From Dipetalonema caudispina (taxonomy: Eukaryota > Nematoda > Chromadorea > Rhabditida > Onchocercidae), in contig JABVXV010000062.1 in the NCBI GenBank assembly GCA_013365325.1, forward strand, positions 124,001-188,000: a stretch of DNA of 64,000 nt. Reading direction: 5' to 3'. Shown here one piece after another: positions 51,694 through 64,000 of the stretch. The notes beneath the pieces were generated by a model that was given only the letters and a program-made list of their open reading frames with translations, ran no database searches and was not told where the DNA came from. Made by a program: the position numbers and the translations under genes. How positions within the stretch are numbered: the stretch's first letter is position 1; each line of letters begins with the position of its first letter.

Positions 51694-53062
51694 GAATGTA
51701 TCAAGTATAAAATGATTCAAATTCCTCTCTACCAATCTTCTTTTAACAATACAACTAAAATAATATTCAAATTCTCAACTATCTATTGCCAATATCTCAA
51801 CTACAAGAAATTTATACTTAAATGTTTGTTGAGGGAATTGTAAGCATAAAGGATACTCAAATATAACTAAGTTCGATTTTTCATATAAATGATTCCTGTA
51901 GTATCTTGAGAATTCTGAATAATATTCAAGTAAGCAGATAGCATTCATTAGCATACTCAACATTATTGAGGTGTCGTAGAACAAATAATACTTAACACAG
52001 AAATAAAGTTATTACTCATCCCTTCCAGTAATATTAGAACTATTTAGTCGATTCATCCGTTCAAGTGAACCTTAATCAAATTAATCACCGTAGATGTTGT
52101 ATGTCCTCATTCATTAATTTCCTGGCTTGATTGTCGGATTGCCAATTACCTGGCTTCAGTCGGAAAAATAGGTCAATTATCAACCATATTAAAACTTGTT
52201 CCATCTCACTTTTATGCTACTAAGATTATTCGGATATCTCCATTAAGATTCAATTATGTAAGTAGCACATTTTATCACTTTGTCACAAATTACTAACAAG
52301 ACAACAATAACAATACTATTGCACAACAATTAATGATAAGCTGTAAAAGTTTCCAATGTATCTTTCTTTCTTCCAAATCATTTCATCTCAAAATAACCCA
52401 TATATTTAATGGCATCATAAATATCCTAACTTATAGGAATAGGAAATCTCGCTTTTGAAATGATTCCAACTACAACAAGCAAAAAGAAATGAAGGAACAT
52501 GCTTATATTAAAATACACAATTAGGAAGAACAAACTAACACGACGAAAATGAAAACAATCTGTGGAAAAAATAAGTTAAAAATGAAAGATATATAATTGA
52601 AGAGTTGCCTATCTTCATTGTATCCCTTGGAAGTGGGTTAGGATAAACGTCAACATGAAAAAATAAGATAAATGGAAGCGGAAAGCGAAGACATCTGCAC
52701 CAATCTGAAATGTTTGAAGCACACCTGAGAATGGGAAATGCACAGTGGAAGAAATTTACAATATGGATGGTTTCGAAAGAAATCTCGAGAAAAACCGGAG
52801 ATCCACAATGATCTTAAAAACTACCACTAAAGAGAAATTAAAAAGCAAACGTGAAAAATTTTTAATAGTGAGAGTTAACTGAAGGAATTTTCCTAAATCC
52901 TAGTAACCTAATCTAAAATAATTGAAATCTTCTTCACTTCACTTCCAGCGCATTAAAAAAGGATCACGTCAGACATACCAGCATATTCATGAGATTTTTT
53001 GCTCATTTTTCAAGCGAATTGCTTAGTTGAACGATATTACACTCATAATTTCGTGTAGACTA

Positions 53063-53100
53063 ATTCAACTGATCGACTTTAAAAAGCCGATCAGTTGAAT
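53063..53100. repeat. 38-base near-perfect palindrome
   Basis: ATTCAACTGATCG and its exact complement form 13-bp arms. The centre continues to pair (CTTT with AAAG), leaving one mismatched pair and a two-base loop. It lies about 20 bases beyond the syntaxin-16 polyadenylation signal, in the expected region of transcript cleavage. Confidence 0.7.
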
Positions 53101-53120
53101 CGGTTTATACGCACTCGATA

Positions 53121-53126
53121 TTTATT
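53121..53126 (-). terminator. Polyadenylation signal of syntaxin-16
   Basis: AATAAA on the minus strand, about 110 bases after the stop codon and just before the 38-base palindrome. Confidence 0.55.
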
Positions 53127-53237
53127 ATTCATCAGTGAGCAGAAAATTATTGTAGAGCAGTTATAAGTAACAACCTCAAATAAATGATACTTTAAAGGTT
53201 GGATGCAGAGAATCTTAGATATATGAGAATGATTACA

Positions 53238-56070
53238 TCAAGTTTTTACGATAACAAGAAGAATAAGCAAAATAATAATTGTTATAGACAAAACAAGAAT
53301 ACAATACATTTTTTTATCGCTTCGTTGATACCTTTCAGCACGTTGCACACTTGATAAGGCCGAGTTGACTTTCAACGCTGCTTGCTCCACGTTATAATCA
53401 ATTCGATCCAAGACTGTACCCTAACATTAAGAACAAAAAAATATTTCACGACTATTAAGTTAGTCGAAATTCGAACTATAAATGAAATAATATTTTATTA
53501 TGGATAAGAATCTGAAGTCGCAGCAATACTCTGGTCGAATTCCAAAAATAATTATAGGAATTGCACTACTAAATACTGTGTATTTCATAAACTACAAAAT
53601 AGTTTCCAATACAAAAGCTACTCAATACTTCAGCTCATTTCAAGTACCTGATCAACAACCATGGATGCAAGATCCTTGAATAAAGAATTTAACTCGACAA
53701 TCGATCTACTGACACTCATTACGTCACGCTCCCGTTCCTTTACCATATCAGCATTTTGCAATAACAACTGTATTTGTTCCATGGTAAGGCCTAGAATTTG
53801 TATTTTAACACTCACAATATGAATAAAATGAACAGCATTATTGTACTAGGTTTTGACTACGATAAGTATTACAATAAAATACATAGTCAAATTACAAAAT
53901 ATATAACTTCATTATAGAGAAATACACAAACTATCAGAAAAAAGGACTGCAATTATGCCACATTAAATATATTTTTACAAGGAAGTTCAATGATTTAAAA
54001 TCACTCTAATTTGATAATGCAATCTAGATAATAAAACAGCAAAGAAATGCCACTATCAGTTAGCATTACTTCATAAAAAAGTCATGTTCGCTAGGATGTT
54101 CTGAGATTCGGCTACAGAAAGCCTAACAAACTAGAACAAAGAGCAAATTATCTTATATCTCGTAGTTGATGCAGAGGAAAATTGTATTTCATGACTATAT
54201 ATATCACTAATTGCTGAAGAACAAACTTACCATCTCGTGATGCATCGATTGGCACATCTTCAAGAACTTCGGTATTCACCCAGTCAGTAGATGCGAGAAG
54301 ATATGAATTGACAGTTTCTTTACGTGCTTCAATTTGTTTTAAAAATTTTGCTTGACTCGTGCGAAAGTCTCCAGCCAAATTACTCAGTGTCAACCGTAAT
54401 GTTGAAATTACATTTTCACGTAGTAAAGACTGTTGTCTGCTTTCGATGACATTGGCTTTCTCAATAAAACTAAAAAATGAACTTGAAAGCCAGCGATTAG
54501 CGAAAAAAAAAAACACACTCTCAGATACTTCATTAGAAATAAGAACCAAAATCATAACATAAAACATGTGGCATAAAAATTATAATAAAGTCAAGAATAT
54601 TTTGCGCCACAAATTGATTTACTAGATTTCTCAAATTACTGACCATCACCGGATAACTATAAGTAATCATAAAGTTATAAAATCAGCACAGTGCCTTAAG
54701 ATCATCGTGACCGGATAGAAATTTGAAAGCACACAAGTATTGAAATTTTTTAATTTGATAAAAATCAAACGGGAACAAACCCGATCAAGCGTTGGCAGTG
54801 AGAAAACATTTCCGTGACTTCATTTGTACTTTTGTCCATTTCTTTTTGAGCCTCCAAATCTTCCACGAAACTTGGCTTCGATATATGATTCTGTTGCATT
54901 TCTCGAATTTGTTTCAAACGTGAGCGTATCCTGCAAAATTGACGAAAATAAAAAACAATGTCGTAAGTTCAGAAAAAAATTTGATTTGATCTAGAAATAA
55001 CACTACCAGAAACAATCAACATTTCATAGAAATATTTGCAATACTTCCGATGTCCGATTCATCTTATGCCTGTTGCTTTCACGAAAACTTAACCGCGATG
55101 ATTCGTACAAAAATCAACCAAAGATTTTAGCACATTTTTTATTTGTTTTAACTCAAATAAAAAATTAACTGTAGATATTCCACTTTCAAATTTATTGGTT
55201 CTTTTGAGCAAATACAGAGCAAATTCGCTTACCTCGTAAGTTCATACTGTGCTTCATCAAGGTAATTAACCCACTCGGGTGGCACACGACTCGAACTCGA
55301 GACATGAACTGTTTCGGTTTCTTCATCCAAAGCAACCAGTGACATTTTCTCGTCTGAAGTATTCATTATTATTTTGTCTACAAGACAAAATTTTTAAACG
55401 AATTGTAGAAATGTTTAAAATTAGCACGGCTTACTTTGGGGAAATGATACAGGCCACACTGCACATTGTTTCTGTTGGGCCAAATAAATGGCTCTAAACA
55501 CAAAATACAGTTCTTAAATGAATATTTTTGAGCACTAGTTCGTACCGCCATCATCTGCATCGACGAGCTAACCAAATATCTCTTCCATTCAACCAAAAAT
55601 CTTCTTTCATTTCGATAATTTTGTTGATGGTAATACCTTTTCACATGTTAATTTTTAGCTCTCCCAATGTTCTGTGATCATTGTGACAAACTTCTCTAAG
55701 GTCATACGGTAACAAGGAACAGACAGAGAGAAGCAAAAATTCGCAGAATCATGTCGTCTGTCGTGCGTTCATCCCGATCAATCGAAAATATATTTTCTAA
55801 ACTACAGAGTTGTTTGTCAAATCAGTTGTCATTGGTAGCAAGAAAACCAATACTTTGAATTACGCATCTTTTCAGCTGTTATTCCGTAAACTATTAAAAT
55901 GCAAGCTAAAATCAAGATTTATTAGAAGTGGAATGATACCAACCAGCTGCACTTGCAGTATTATTAGCAAAGATGAACTTGTTGTGTAGCGCATTATTTC
56001 GAAGAAGAATGAATACTTCAGTAAGATTACGTATTGAACCCGTTGGTGGCTGTATACTAAGTGTTCCCAT
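53238..56070 (-). CDS. syx-16: Syntaxin-16 (Qa-SNARE)
   Basis: Syntaxin-16/Tlg2 drives fusion of endosome-derived vesicles with the trans-Golgi network together with Vps45. Six exons (minus strand): 56070-55944, 55377-55233, 54930-54781, 54469-54231, 53790-53648 and 53420-53238. All phases agree, giving 328 residues against about 325 in human. In order: an N-peptide (about residues 11-30) with RNLTEVFILLRNN, the Vps45-binding type of this subfamily; a VPPEWVNYLDEAQYEL segment leading into the three-helix Habc domain; a SNARE helix containing MVKERERDVMSVSRSIVEL; the zero-layer glutamine in VVDQGTVLDRIDYNVEQ; and a C-terminal membrane anchor (MYCILVLSITIIILLILLVI). The start codon lies three bases after a trans-splice acceptor. 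Confidence 0.94.
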
Positions 56071-56082
56071 TGCCTGAATATA
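56071..56082 (-). promoter_or_regulatory. Trans-splice acceptor of syntaxin-16
   Basis: ATATTCAG on the minus strand ends three bases before the ATG at 56070. No upstream coding exon was found, so a spliced leader is the likely partner. Confidence 0.55.
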
Positions 56083-59000
56083 AAAAGAAATTTTCAATTT
56101 CATTTTAATAACGAACAACAGTCTCAGTTGTACGTTCCCTCTGAAATTAGCATCAAAATTTTCAACTTTTCTACGGAAATTTGATAATAAAAATCACTTT
56201 AGAAAGTTAAAAAAACATCCATTTATCTTGTGAAGTGCTATTCCTCGTTATCTCAATATTTTCTTAACATTTCAGCATATACTACCATCAAATTCTTATC
56301 AGTTCTATTTTCTGTCCATTTATTATTCAGTTCCTACTCCAGTTACTGTCATCGCCACAAACTTACACACTTTAATCGTATGGTATTTTGAAATTTTCAA
56401 CGTTCCTTGCTATCTTTCTCACATTTCACCACTTCTCATTATCACTCAAATTTTTCTTATTCCGTCATTTGCACTTCTTTCCAGTCTAGAACTTGACAGG
56501 ACATTCTGACACTATAATACGATGGTAATTTGGAGAAGTACTAATGAACTTCCACTATACTAACAATAGATTTTGTTGGTCAAATTTCAATATTACTTCT
56601 TTCTTTAAATGCAATTAAATGCGAACAGTGATTAGGATAAAGATCAGATTTGCTAATACAACTTTCGATTGATTTTAGACTTTGTGAAACAACTGAAATA
56701 TCACTTCACTTAAATCATATTTTACTTCATTTGAAAGTAAGTAAAATAAAAAAATTCCTGTTTCTAGATGCAACAGGGATTCAGGTCTATCCCAAAACAA
56801 TATGAAAATATCCGGGTGATTCAGATCCCAATATCAATCGTACTCCTAATTCACTTCCCTCAAACTATCCCTCAGAAAAAAACCAATAGCTACCTCGGGA
56901 AACCATCCCGAAATTATTTACCTTGGAGGATCTATTTCGTTAGTTGGTGGTATGAGGATTCAATGGAAAGTGTTCGTGTGGGTTAGAGATACGCCTTCCC
57001 TTTTTTGTACTTTAGAGGTCATATCCTCGTTAGGTCAACAAAATTACAATATACAATCTCTTTAATACTTTTCAGTTGCAATTAAACTATCACAAATTGC
57101 TTATATCAAATAATTATCGTGCAATAAAAATGACTCTTCAACAATGTTGAATTGAATGAGATTGTAAAAGAAAAATGTTTGCGAGGAAATTGTTTTTGAA
57201 AATCACAACAAATTTTGATTAAATTACTTTGCCATTAAATTTTCTGAACATTATGATCAACGCAGGTTTCAACACTGCCAACTTTTCTCCATTTTAAAAA
57301 CTGGTAACCATTCAATTTAATCATTCACATTTTTTTCCGCAAATAGATGTTGCGTATATCTGTTCAACACAATGAAATCTTCGAAATAATTGTGAATGAA
57401 GTGATGTATTAATGTTTAAACAGGAATTAATTCCTATTGAATCATTGAAAAAAATTGTTATAAATTTTTTTTTTTTTTTTTTGTTATCGTATCTCTACAC
57501 AATATTCTTTAAGATATCAGATGGTCATACAATGAAAAATGTTTCTAATGCTAACGATCATTTAGTGAAAAACATTTTTAAAATTATCTAACAAATTTGA
57601 TGCCAGATTAGGGTCAACGAAATTTATTATTTTATTACAGATGTTTGGTACTTTTCAGATATTATGACACCTATGTATGGTACTTAAATTATTTCTAAAA
57701 AACTCAGAACTAATAACTGGAAAATCAATGGAGTTATTTTAAATAATTGGATCATTTGATTAATTGTCCTGTTTATGAAACATTTCATTACGTTTGTTAT
57801 GAATGTTTAAAACGACTTTTTCTCCAATCAATTTAAAATATCTAAAAAAAAAAAAAAATCTGGAGCACTAAAATTCCACCCTGTATCTAGCTCAAAGCTC
57901 AATTTATGATTTAAATTTTGAAATATTATCAATTTTAAAAAATTAAAAGAATTTATTGCACAACTAAAATTTTGATTTTTTAGAAAGTTTCAAATCAAAT
58001 TTGAATGCAGAAATAAAAATTTTTAGAAGTCTGTGATCTCATAAATGAAAGTTCGATTCATATTTTTGAGCATGGAATTGTTCCATCTGCTTATAAGCAA
58101 ATAGCTCCTAAATTCTCTATTTCTATGTATTATACTTCCCCAAATTTTCACTTTCAATTCTTAATTTTAAACAGCTAAAATATCTTGAAATGATTTCAAA
58201 TTTGAAAATAGTGATGTCGCTCTTTAAATTCAATTAAAATGATAAACAGAAACAAAAATTATTGATTGAAATAGTTTTGAAATAATTACAAATGATGCTG
58301 ACAAAGTTTTTAACCTTAGTAACATAATTTTAATTTCATCTGCATATCCATTCCATAACACAAATATATGAAATTTCAAATTTTCAAAAACAAAAAATGA
58401 ATCGTATCTCTGCATAGCCTTCCCATATTTTTTAAAAATTTCCTTCAAGACAATGAAAGTACTTTACCGTTTCCTATTCACTGATTGCACTTTTCTTTTT
58501 TCATACTTTCCATAAATCTTATACTTCACTTCATTTCTAACTTATATATTTCACTTTTTCAATTTTTGATCTCATAAATATAAATGAAATAGTTAATTTT
58601 AGTAAAATTATTCATCCGAAAAGCAAATATTCATTCCAAATGATTAATATAAACAAAATGAGAAATATGAGATGCTGTCAAACAATGATTTATATCCAAT
58701 CAGCATTTTCATTTTTCCATTTTTAATCCTCATAATACTAAAAAATTTTGTTGAAGTTGAAAAAAACTAGAAAATAACAATTTATTTCCGGTCATCCACT
58801 CGTTGACCTTAATTATTTGATAGGACATTTCTTTAAATGAATGAAATTATGAATCTTTTTTTCAAAAGACTTATATTAGTGTTCAATCACAAATCACAAA
58901 AGGTAAAATTCGGTGTTGTAAACTTTACCTTTTACTACCTGCGTCAAATAATGAGAGGTCTACGATCCGGTTATGAGCTTACTCATAAGCCTTAAAATTT

Positions 59001-60229
59001 TTAAAATTTTAACTACTTTTGTAATCCCACCAAAAATTTCGGGTCATGTAGTATATTTGCATAACGTTGAATAATTAATTAACTACATTGTGAAAACATT
59101 TCTATTTCATTCTCATCCATACAGTCATTTTGATTTTTCCATCCAAATTTATTTCTCATTCTTTATTATTTCTCTCTTTTCTCAACTCTCTATCCTTCTT
59201 TACCTACACTTAATTTATTTCATTCCACTAAATTCTATCAATCTCTCTATTTCACTTCCCCACTTTCGTAGAGCGTTGCTAAAATTTCTTTGTCGTTTTT
59301 TTTTTTTTCTTTTTCTTTTTTTCTTTTTCTTTTTTCTCGTTTTGCTTTGTCATACATTTATCGAAAAAGCTTTACATTTATTTGTATAATTCCTTATAAT
59401 AACAATGCTATTTCCTCGATTGTTTCATCTCAACAATTTGACCTCTACTACTACTATCTCCATCATTTCAACGATGACCTGAATCAAAAAAGTTTTCTAT
59501 CATCTCCATCATTTCCATTTCATCTTCTGTTGAAATTCAGAAATATAACAATCTGTACAATATGCCAAGTATTCACTATTTGTGCACACAAATTATATTG
59601 GTTGACTGTCAAATCGGAATGATTGAATGATTCCTCCTCACCTGTCATTATCGATTTACAAACTTTCCCTTTTTCATTCTCAATGATTTCTCATATGTAA
59701 TACAATTTACTTTACAAATGGACGATCACTTTTTCATCTGTTAATATTTTAATTTGCTCATTTCAAACTACGAATAAAATTTCACTGATTTACTTTTCAT
59801 CATATGTCGCTTCTCTTTGTCCGTTATCCTTTCCGTATTATCATCATATTATTTATTGATCCATTCCATTACATTTAATTTTTTTGACATTAAACTGTAA
59901 TTTACCGCATCTCATTATCGGATTGAATGATATTTAAATATATCATACATCAGTTATGGGTATTATGGTATTAAAATTTTGTACTTATTATGGTGTTATT
60001 TTAACTGAACTACCATTTGATAATTAATGAAACATGTCAAGTATTTATTAATTTCAGATTCATTTTGATAATATTACTGTCAGTATCATTCGATTTCCAA
60101 ACTCTTTCAACACTTTTTTCGAAAACAATATTTCTGAAATTGTGGAATATGCAGCAGGTAATGTGAATCTCATAAATTTCTGAAAAGGAAATATAAATCA
60201 GAGAATATACTATTCATCGATTTTGATCT
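56083..60229. other. Divergent intergenic region
   Basis: No complete gene supported. It contains the upstream regions of syntaxin-16 (leftwards) and of the disordered-protein gene (rightwards). A segment at about 60058-60157, with an acceptor in front and a GTAATG donor behind, could be a 5' untranslated exon of the latter, but no coding phase connects them. The remainder is AT- and pyrimidine-rich, with poly-T runs near 59.3 kb. Confidence 0.5.
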
Positions 60230-62200
60230 GTGCATAGTTTTGCTCAACTTGTGGAAAAGAAGAAAATGGGAAAAAGTAGAAAGAAAAAGTCTATTTCAAA
60301 TGTTGCAAAAGAAAAAGAAGACTTGAATTCACTGGGAAACAACTGTAAAATATCTGTTCAAAATGATCAAATCAAAGGAGAAACTAAACAAAGTGGTAAT
60401 GAAATCAAAGATGAAATTAAATTATCGGAAGAAGCTGATAGCTTACATTCTGCATTAACAAAAGACTATGTCGATAATGATAATCAGAAATGTCTACAGC
60501 AAACTGAGGAAGCAAAATTGTCTCAAGAATTGGCATCTCCCAATCATGTTGCAATGTCATCAGATGAAAAGGATACACGAAATTTCCCCCATGGGAAAAA
60601 AGATTCGGAGGGAAACAATTGGAAGATTGAAGAGACTTCTTCTGAAAAAATTCAAGAAGAAAATAATTCCAAATCAAATTTAATCGAAATATTTGATGAA
60701 GTGAAAGATATTAAAGCTTTTGAAATTGTGAACAGTACGGAGACTGAGGCAACAGATCGTGAAAAAAGCAATTCATCAGATGTCCATGATGAATCTACGC
60801 CAAATGTACCAAAGCCGTCAGTTATTCATGATCTACAAGCAACTGATCAAGATCCCCTGAAAATGTATGGTATGGAAAGTGTACAATGTACACGTTCAGA
60901 AATGCTGAACATAGAAATACCGAAGCCGAATCGTCTAAATTCAGATAATCCCGACAATAAATTAGCGGAAAGGGACAGAAATCTGGATGTCATTGGCAAT
61001 AAAGCAGAAGCTAATACAATCGAAAAAACTCTCGAACAAGTAAATAGCATCACCATTCAGGATTCGAAAACAGATATTTTCGTAGATAGCGCAAAAATTG
61101 AAGCTGATGTTAAAATGAATGATTTTACTGTTGGCAGTCAGAATGTTGGTGAGGAATGCAGCATATTTACGAAAAAAACTGAACATTCTGAATTACAAGA
61201 AGTCGAAGAAGGAAACGGAAACACAAAGAAAGGAAACGGAAACACAAAGAAATCCGGGAAGGAAGGATTTGAAGCGACTACAAATGAGTTAAATACGTCA
61301 AAATCCGTTACATCAATTACTGAGTCACCGCAAGAGATTAATAAGCCTTTTATTTCGAATGAAGCGATAAGATCAACGGAAGATCCTGTCGTTCTGAATG
61401 AAGAAGTATTCAGAGAAAAGCTGATAGTTGCTGATAATGTCATCCAGAAGCTAAATTCTCCGGAAACTCCAAACGAAAACAGTGGACAGATCGATAACAG
61501 TGAATCGGTAACCATCAATAAGATTGGGCAACAAGATTCAGTAAAGGAATCTCAGGTTGTGGAAAATTTACCAGCAAATGAATCTAAAATTACCTGTAGC
61601 CTAGAACTGTTGAAAGATTCTGAGGAATCAAGTACTGGTGAAGCAGCACAACCGAAAAATAAATTCTATGAAGCTATAACCGGTTTTTGGAAGCATACGG
61701 CATTTAGCAAAAGACGTCCCGAAACTACTGTGTCATCGGGACAGCCAAGAAATTTATCTTCACAATTAACACAAATGTCCTCATTTCATTCCAGTAAAAT
61801 TTCACTAACATCTACGGAATCGTTGGGTACACTGATACCTTCCTCTGAACTTATCAAATCTTCCGAAACTTGTTCAGAATCCACTACGAAAGTTGCTCTT
61901 CCTCATTCGGAAACTAATATTATCTTGGAAAACACAGTAACAGATACAATTTCTGGCTGTTGTCCTCAAAAAACCTTACTTGACGACCGGTCATCGCCAA
62001 ATTCACTTAATACTACATTTGCGGATAGCTTAGATTCTGGTACCATTTCGGAAACCTTACAAGTAGTAACATCGGATTCATTGAGCACCACTAATGGAAC
62101 TATCAAGGATTCGGATGATTCTTTCGAAAAAATGGGAGATTCAAAAAAAAGCAAGAAAGGAAAGACTGAATCCACAAATTTAATCGTTTTTGGTCATAAG
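60230..62200 (+). CDS. Large first exon of an unrecognised disordered protein (partial)
   Basis: I do not recognise this gene. One open exon of about 657 codons ends at a good GTATGT donor at 62201; the gene therefore continues beyond the window. The first ATG is 60230, but 60266 (MGKSRKKKS) is a likely start because an acceptor-like CATAG sits directly after the first ATG. The protein is very rich in E, K, S, N and T, with few aromatic residues, and has no signal peptide or membrane segment. It opens with a short basic stretch. Near the C-terminal end of this exon is a more ordered, basic-aromatic segment (KNKFYEAITGFWKHTAFSKR), then many serine/threonine-rich stretches and a lysine cluster (SKKSKKGK). 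A seven-residue GNGNTKK unit occurs twice. A cytoplasmic or nuclear scaffold is a guess only. Confidence 0.75.
61211..61252 (+). repeat. Two exact 21-base tandem repeats in coding sequence
   Basis: Two identical 21-base units, each coding GNGNTKK, lie side by side. With no mismatch between them they look recently duplicated. Copy number may vary among isolates. Confidence 0.9.
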
Positions 62201-64000
62201 GTATGTCATTTTTTTTTTTTTTTTTTACTACTCTTTCCTAAATTTAGTTTTTTATTCGTTGTATCATTACTTCCATCAAATCTTCTTCCACTTCGGAATC
62301 CATATATCAGTTAATAACAATATATGTTTCACTCTTACCTAATTTCAATTCCCGGTTAGTCTATTAGTTTTGTCCTTCGGAAAAATGACAAAAAAGAATT
62401 GATCGATATAATATTTTATTGCAAATGATTTTTTAGCATTATTCATCTGCGAATGTTATTTAAAACAAATCCCTCTTTTTTTTTTTTTTTTTTTGTTTTC
62501 AATTCTTTAATATGATTCTAAAAACTTTGCATAAAAAAAAAATATAAGTTTTTCTAAAATAGCTCATTTTTTATAAAATATATTTGTAATTTTGCTTAAT
62601 AAAATGAACAGTTTTCCACTTCAAATTTCAATACATTTTTTTTTTTTTTTTGCGCACTCTAATGAGTGTTACATCCAGTCATTTCTGTTCATTTCTCTAT
62701 CAGCTTATTATATGATACATAACATTCTTATTCGTTTAAAGATGTGATTTGTTACCGATCCATCATGGATATGAATAATTTTATTCCATCCGCAAAATGA
62801 TAATTGATTCTATTCCTCCTTCTTCTTCTTCTTCTTTTTTTTTCTTCTTTTTATTCTTCTTCTTTCTTATGTTGAATATATTCAACAATGTAGAAACTTT
62901 CTAATCTTTCTATAGAATTAATTATATTCGATATTGTTATCAGATTTCAATAAATTTCAAAATGGACTTTCTTTAATTGTTATTGAAAAGGAAAACATTC
63001 CAAGTAAATGTTTAATGTTTTTTTTTAATACTTAATGTCTCCCTCTTTGGATCATTTTAATATTCATTTGTTTAGACGATTTATTTTGAGATGAATTATA
63101 TTTAATTTAGTTGAGGATATTTTAGGGTATATATGAAAGGATTGAAGCCAATAAGATTTAATTTATCGTATTGTAAGGAAATTTGTATTATAGTTTGAAC
63201 TATGACATTGAACTATTGTTAATTCATTCTAGAAATTCATTTAATCGTTTTAGCATCTTCAAATATCAAAGTTAAAGTTTAAGGTACTAATAATAGATGC
63301 AATTAAGGAATAGTATCTCAATTATAATCAATAAGTTAACGTACTTTACTAATTAACATAGTAAATAAAGGAGAATATCCTAATTACAAATTAAAGATGA
63401 GAAGTTGAGGGAAATTAATCTAAATGATAAGTGCTAATATAAAAATGAAAAATATGAAAAAATTTTCAATTGAACTTCATCCTCTCGTAATAATTATTAT
63501 TGTTGTTGAAATTTTACAATATTTCTTACGTATAATTTCGAAATCATTCTCGATATCAATAGTACTGGAAATAGCTATAATATTTAATATTTAATTGAAA
63601 TCTAATCAGCTAATTTTTTCATATTTATTCTAAATGAAATTTTAAAATTTAAAATTTAATTATCAAACTTTCTCATAATCGAAAAATGTGTAAATATTTC
63701 GTATGAGGAATGTTCAGTTATATGATACGTTTAATGTGTGACAGATGGACATGAAATGCTAATGGAAGTGGTCGTATGTGTGTGTGTGTGTGTGTCTGTC
63801 TGTCTGTGTCTGTATCTGTATGTGTATGTATATGTATTGCATGCATGTGTAGTATATATCACAGTGGGTTGAACATTGACAATGATTACGAGAGATAATA
63901 CTTTCAATTAGTAAGAGAACTATTTTTGTATATGTATGTGTTGAAATTTCAATCAGAAATAAATAAATTTGTACAACAATTCGTTTTTACTTCTTCTCTC
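62201..64000. other. Intron of the disordered-protein gene
   Basis: Follows a strong donor and shows no convincing next exon up to the window edge. It is AT-rich, with poly-T runs, a TTC-rich stretch near 62.82-62.87 kb and a TG/CTGT microsatellite near 63.8 kb. Confidence 0.45.
63776..63835. repeat. TG/CTGT/TATG microsatellite
   Basis: A TG run passes into TCTG and then TATG units. It is similar in composition to the repeat at the left end of the window. Confidence 0.85.

Larger units (their letters stand above)
51694..53237. other. Intergenic between syntaxin-16 and secreted cysteine-rich gene
   Basis: No gene supported. It begins on the right with the syntaxin-16 3' region (AATAAA on the minus strand at 53121-53126) and a 38-base palindrome just past it. 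The rest is unremarkable AT-rich sequence. Both flanking genes read leftwards, so it also holds the promoter of the secreted protein gene. Confidence 0.55.

Noticed and set aside
56768..56986. 72-codon frame upstream of syntaxin-16
   Set aside because: No motif, no splice context; treated as chance.
59090..59622. Phenylalanine/serine-rich frames
   Set aside because: Driven by pyrimidine-rich sequence and poly-T; no domain or splice support.
1..64000. tRNA, rRNA, CRISPR, bacterial endosymbiont or viral insertions
   Set aside because: I looked for B-box-like words, phased direct repeats and bacterial-type long frames and saw none that held up. A tRNAscan and a Wolbachia search would be decisive.

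Overview
The window is nuclear DNA of a nematode, most likely a clade III spirurid (filarial-type) worm. Evidence: strongly AT-rich sequence full of poly-A/poly-T runs and dinucleotide repeats; small exons split by short GT-AG introns; several start codons only 2-6 bases after a splice acceptor, as expected for spliced-leader trans-splicing; and a nematode cuticle collagen gene. There is no bacterial-type operon, phage, CRISPR array or recognisable autonomous transposon. Species level is inference; I could run no database search.

Layout, left to right: (1) 1-4962, intergenic, with simple repeats and a 47-base poly-T run. (2) 4965-12939 (+), a 19-exon FHIP1 gene, the cargo-linking subunit of the FTS-Hook-FHIP dynein adaptor. 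(3) 12940-19756, mostly non-coding, holding a doubtful small coding candidate near 15.9-16.3 kb and a long imperfect inverted duplication (17.47-17.70 kb against 18.05-18.32 kb). (4) 19761-21538 (+), a small bZIP transcription factor of PAR/CES-2 character. (5) 22422-27303 (-), the full 15-exon large subunit of replication protein A. (6) 27933-32112 (+), the nuclear-envelope protein NEMP, divergent from RPA1 across about 0.6 kb and containing a GC-AG intron. (7) 32113-43661, an 11.5 kb gene desert. (8) 43662-46121 (+), a three-exon cuticle collagen. (9) 48034-51693 (-), a short secreted, probably GPI-anchored cysteine-rich protein that I do not recognise, with a reading-frame conflict between its second and third exons. 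(10) 53238-56070 (-), syntaxin-16. (11) 60230-62200 (+), one very large exon of an unrecognised, apparently disordered protein whose gene runs off the right edge.

The genes do not form a pathway. They are housekeeping functions (DNA replication, nuclear envelope, endosome-to-Golgi fusion, dynein cargo linkage), a developmental transcription factor and two nematode surface or secreted proteins. Exon structures were worked out by hand from splice signals and codon phase. For FHIP1, bZIP, RPA1, NEMP, collagen and STX16 every junction keeps frame and the predicted lengths match what is known of the families. I found no clear new multi-gene system. The most worthwhile leads are the inverted duplication, the secreted cysteine-rich gene with the frame conflict, the disordered protein at the right edge, and possible alternative exons in NEMP, bZIP and FHIP1.
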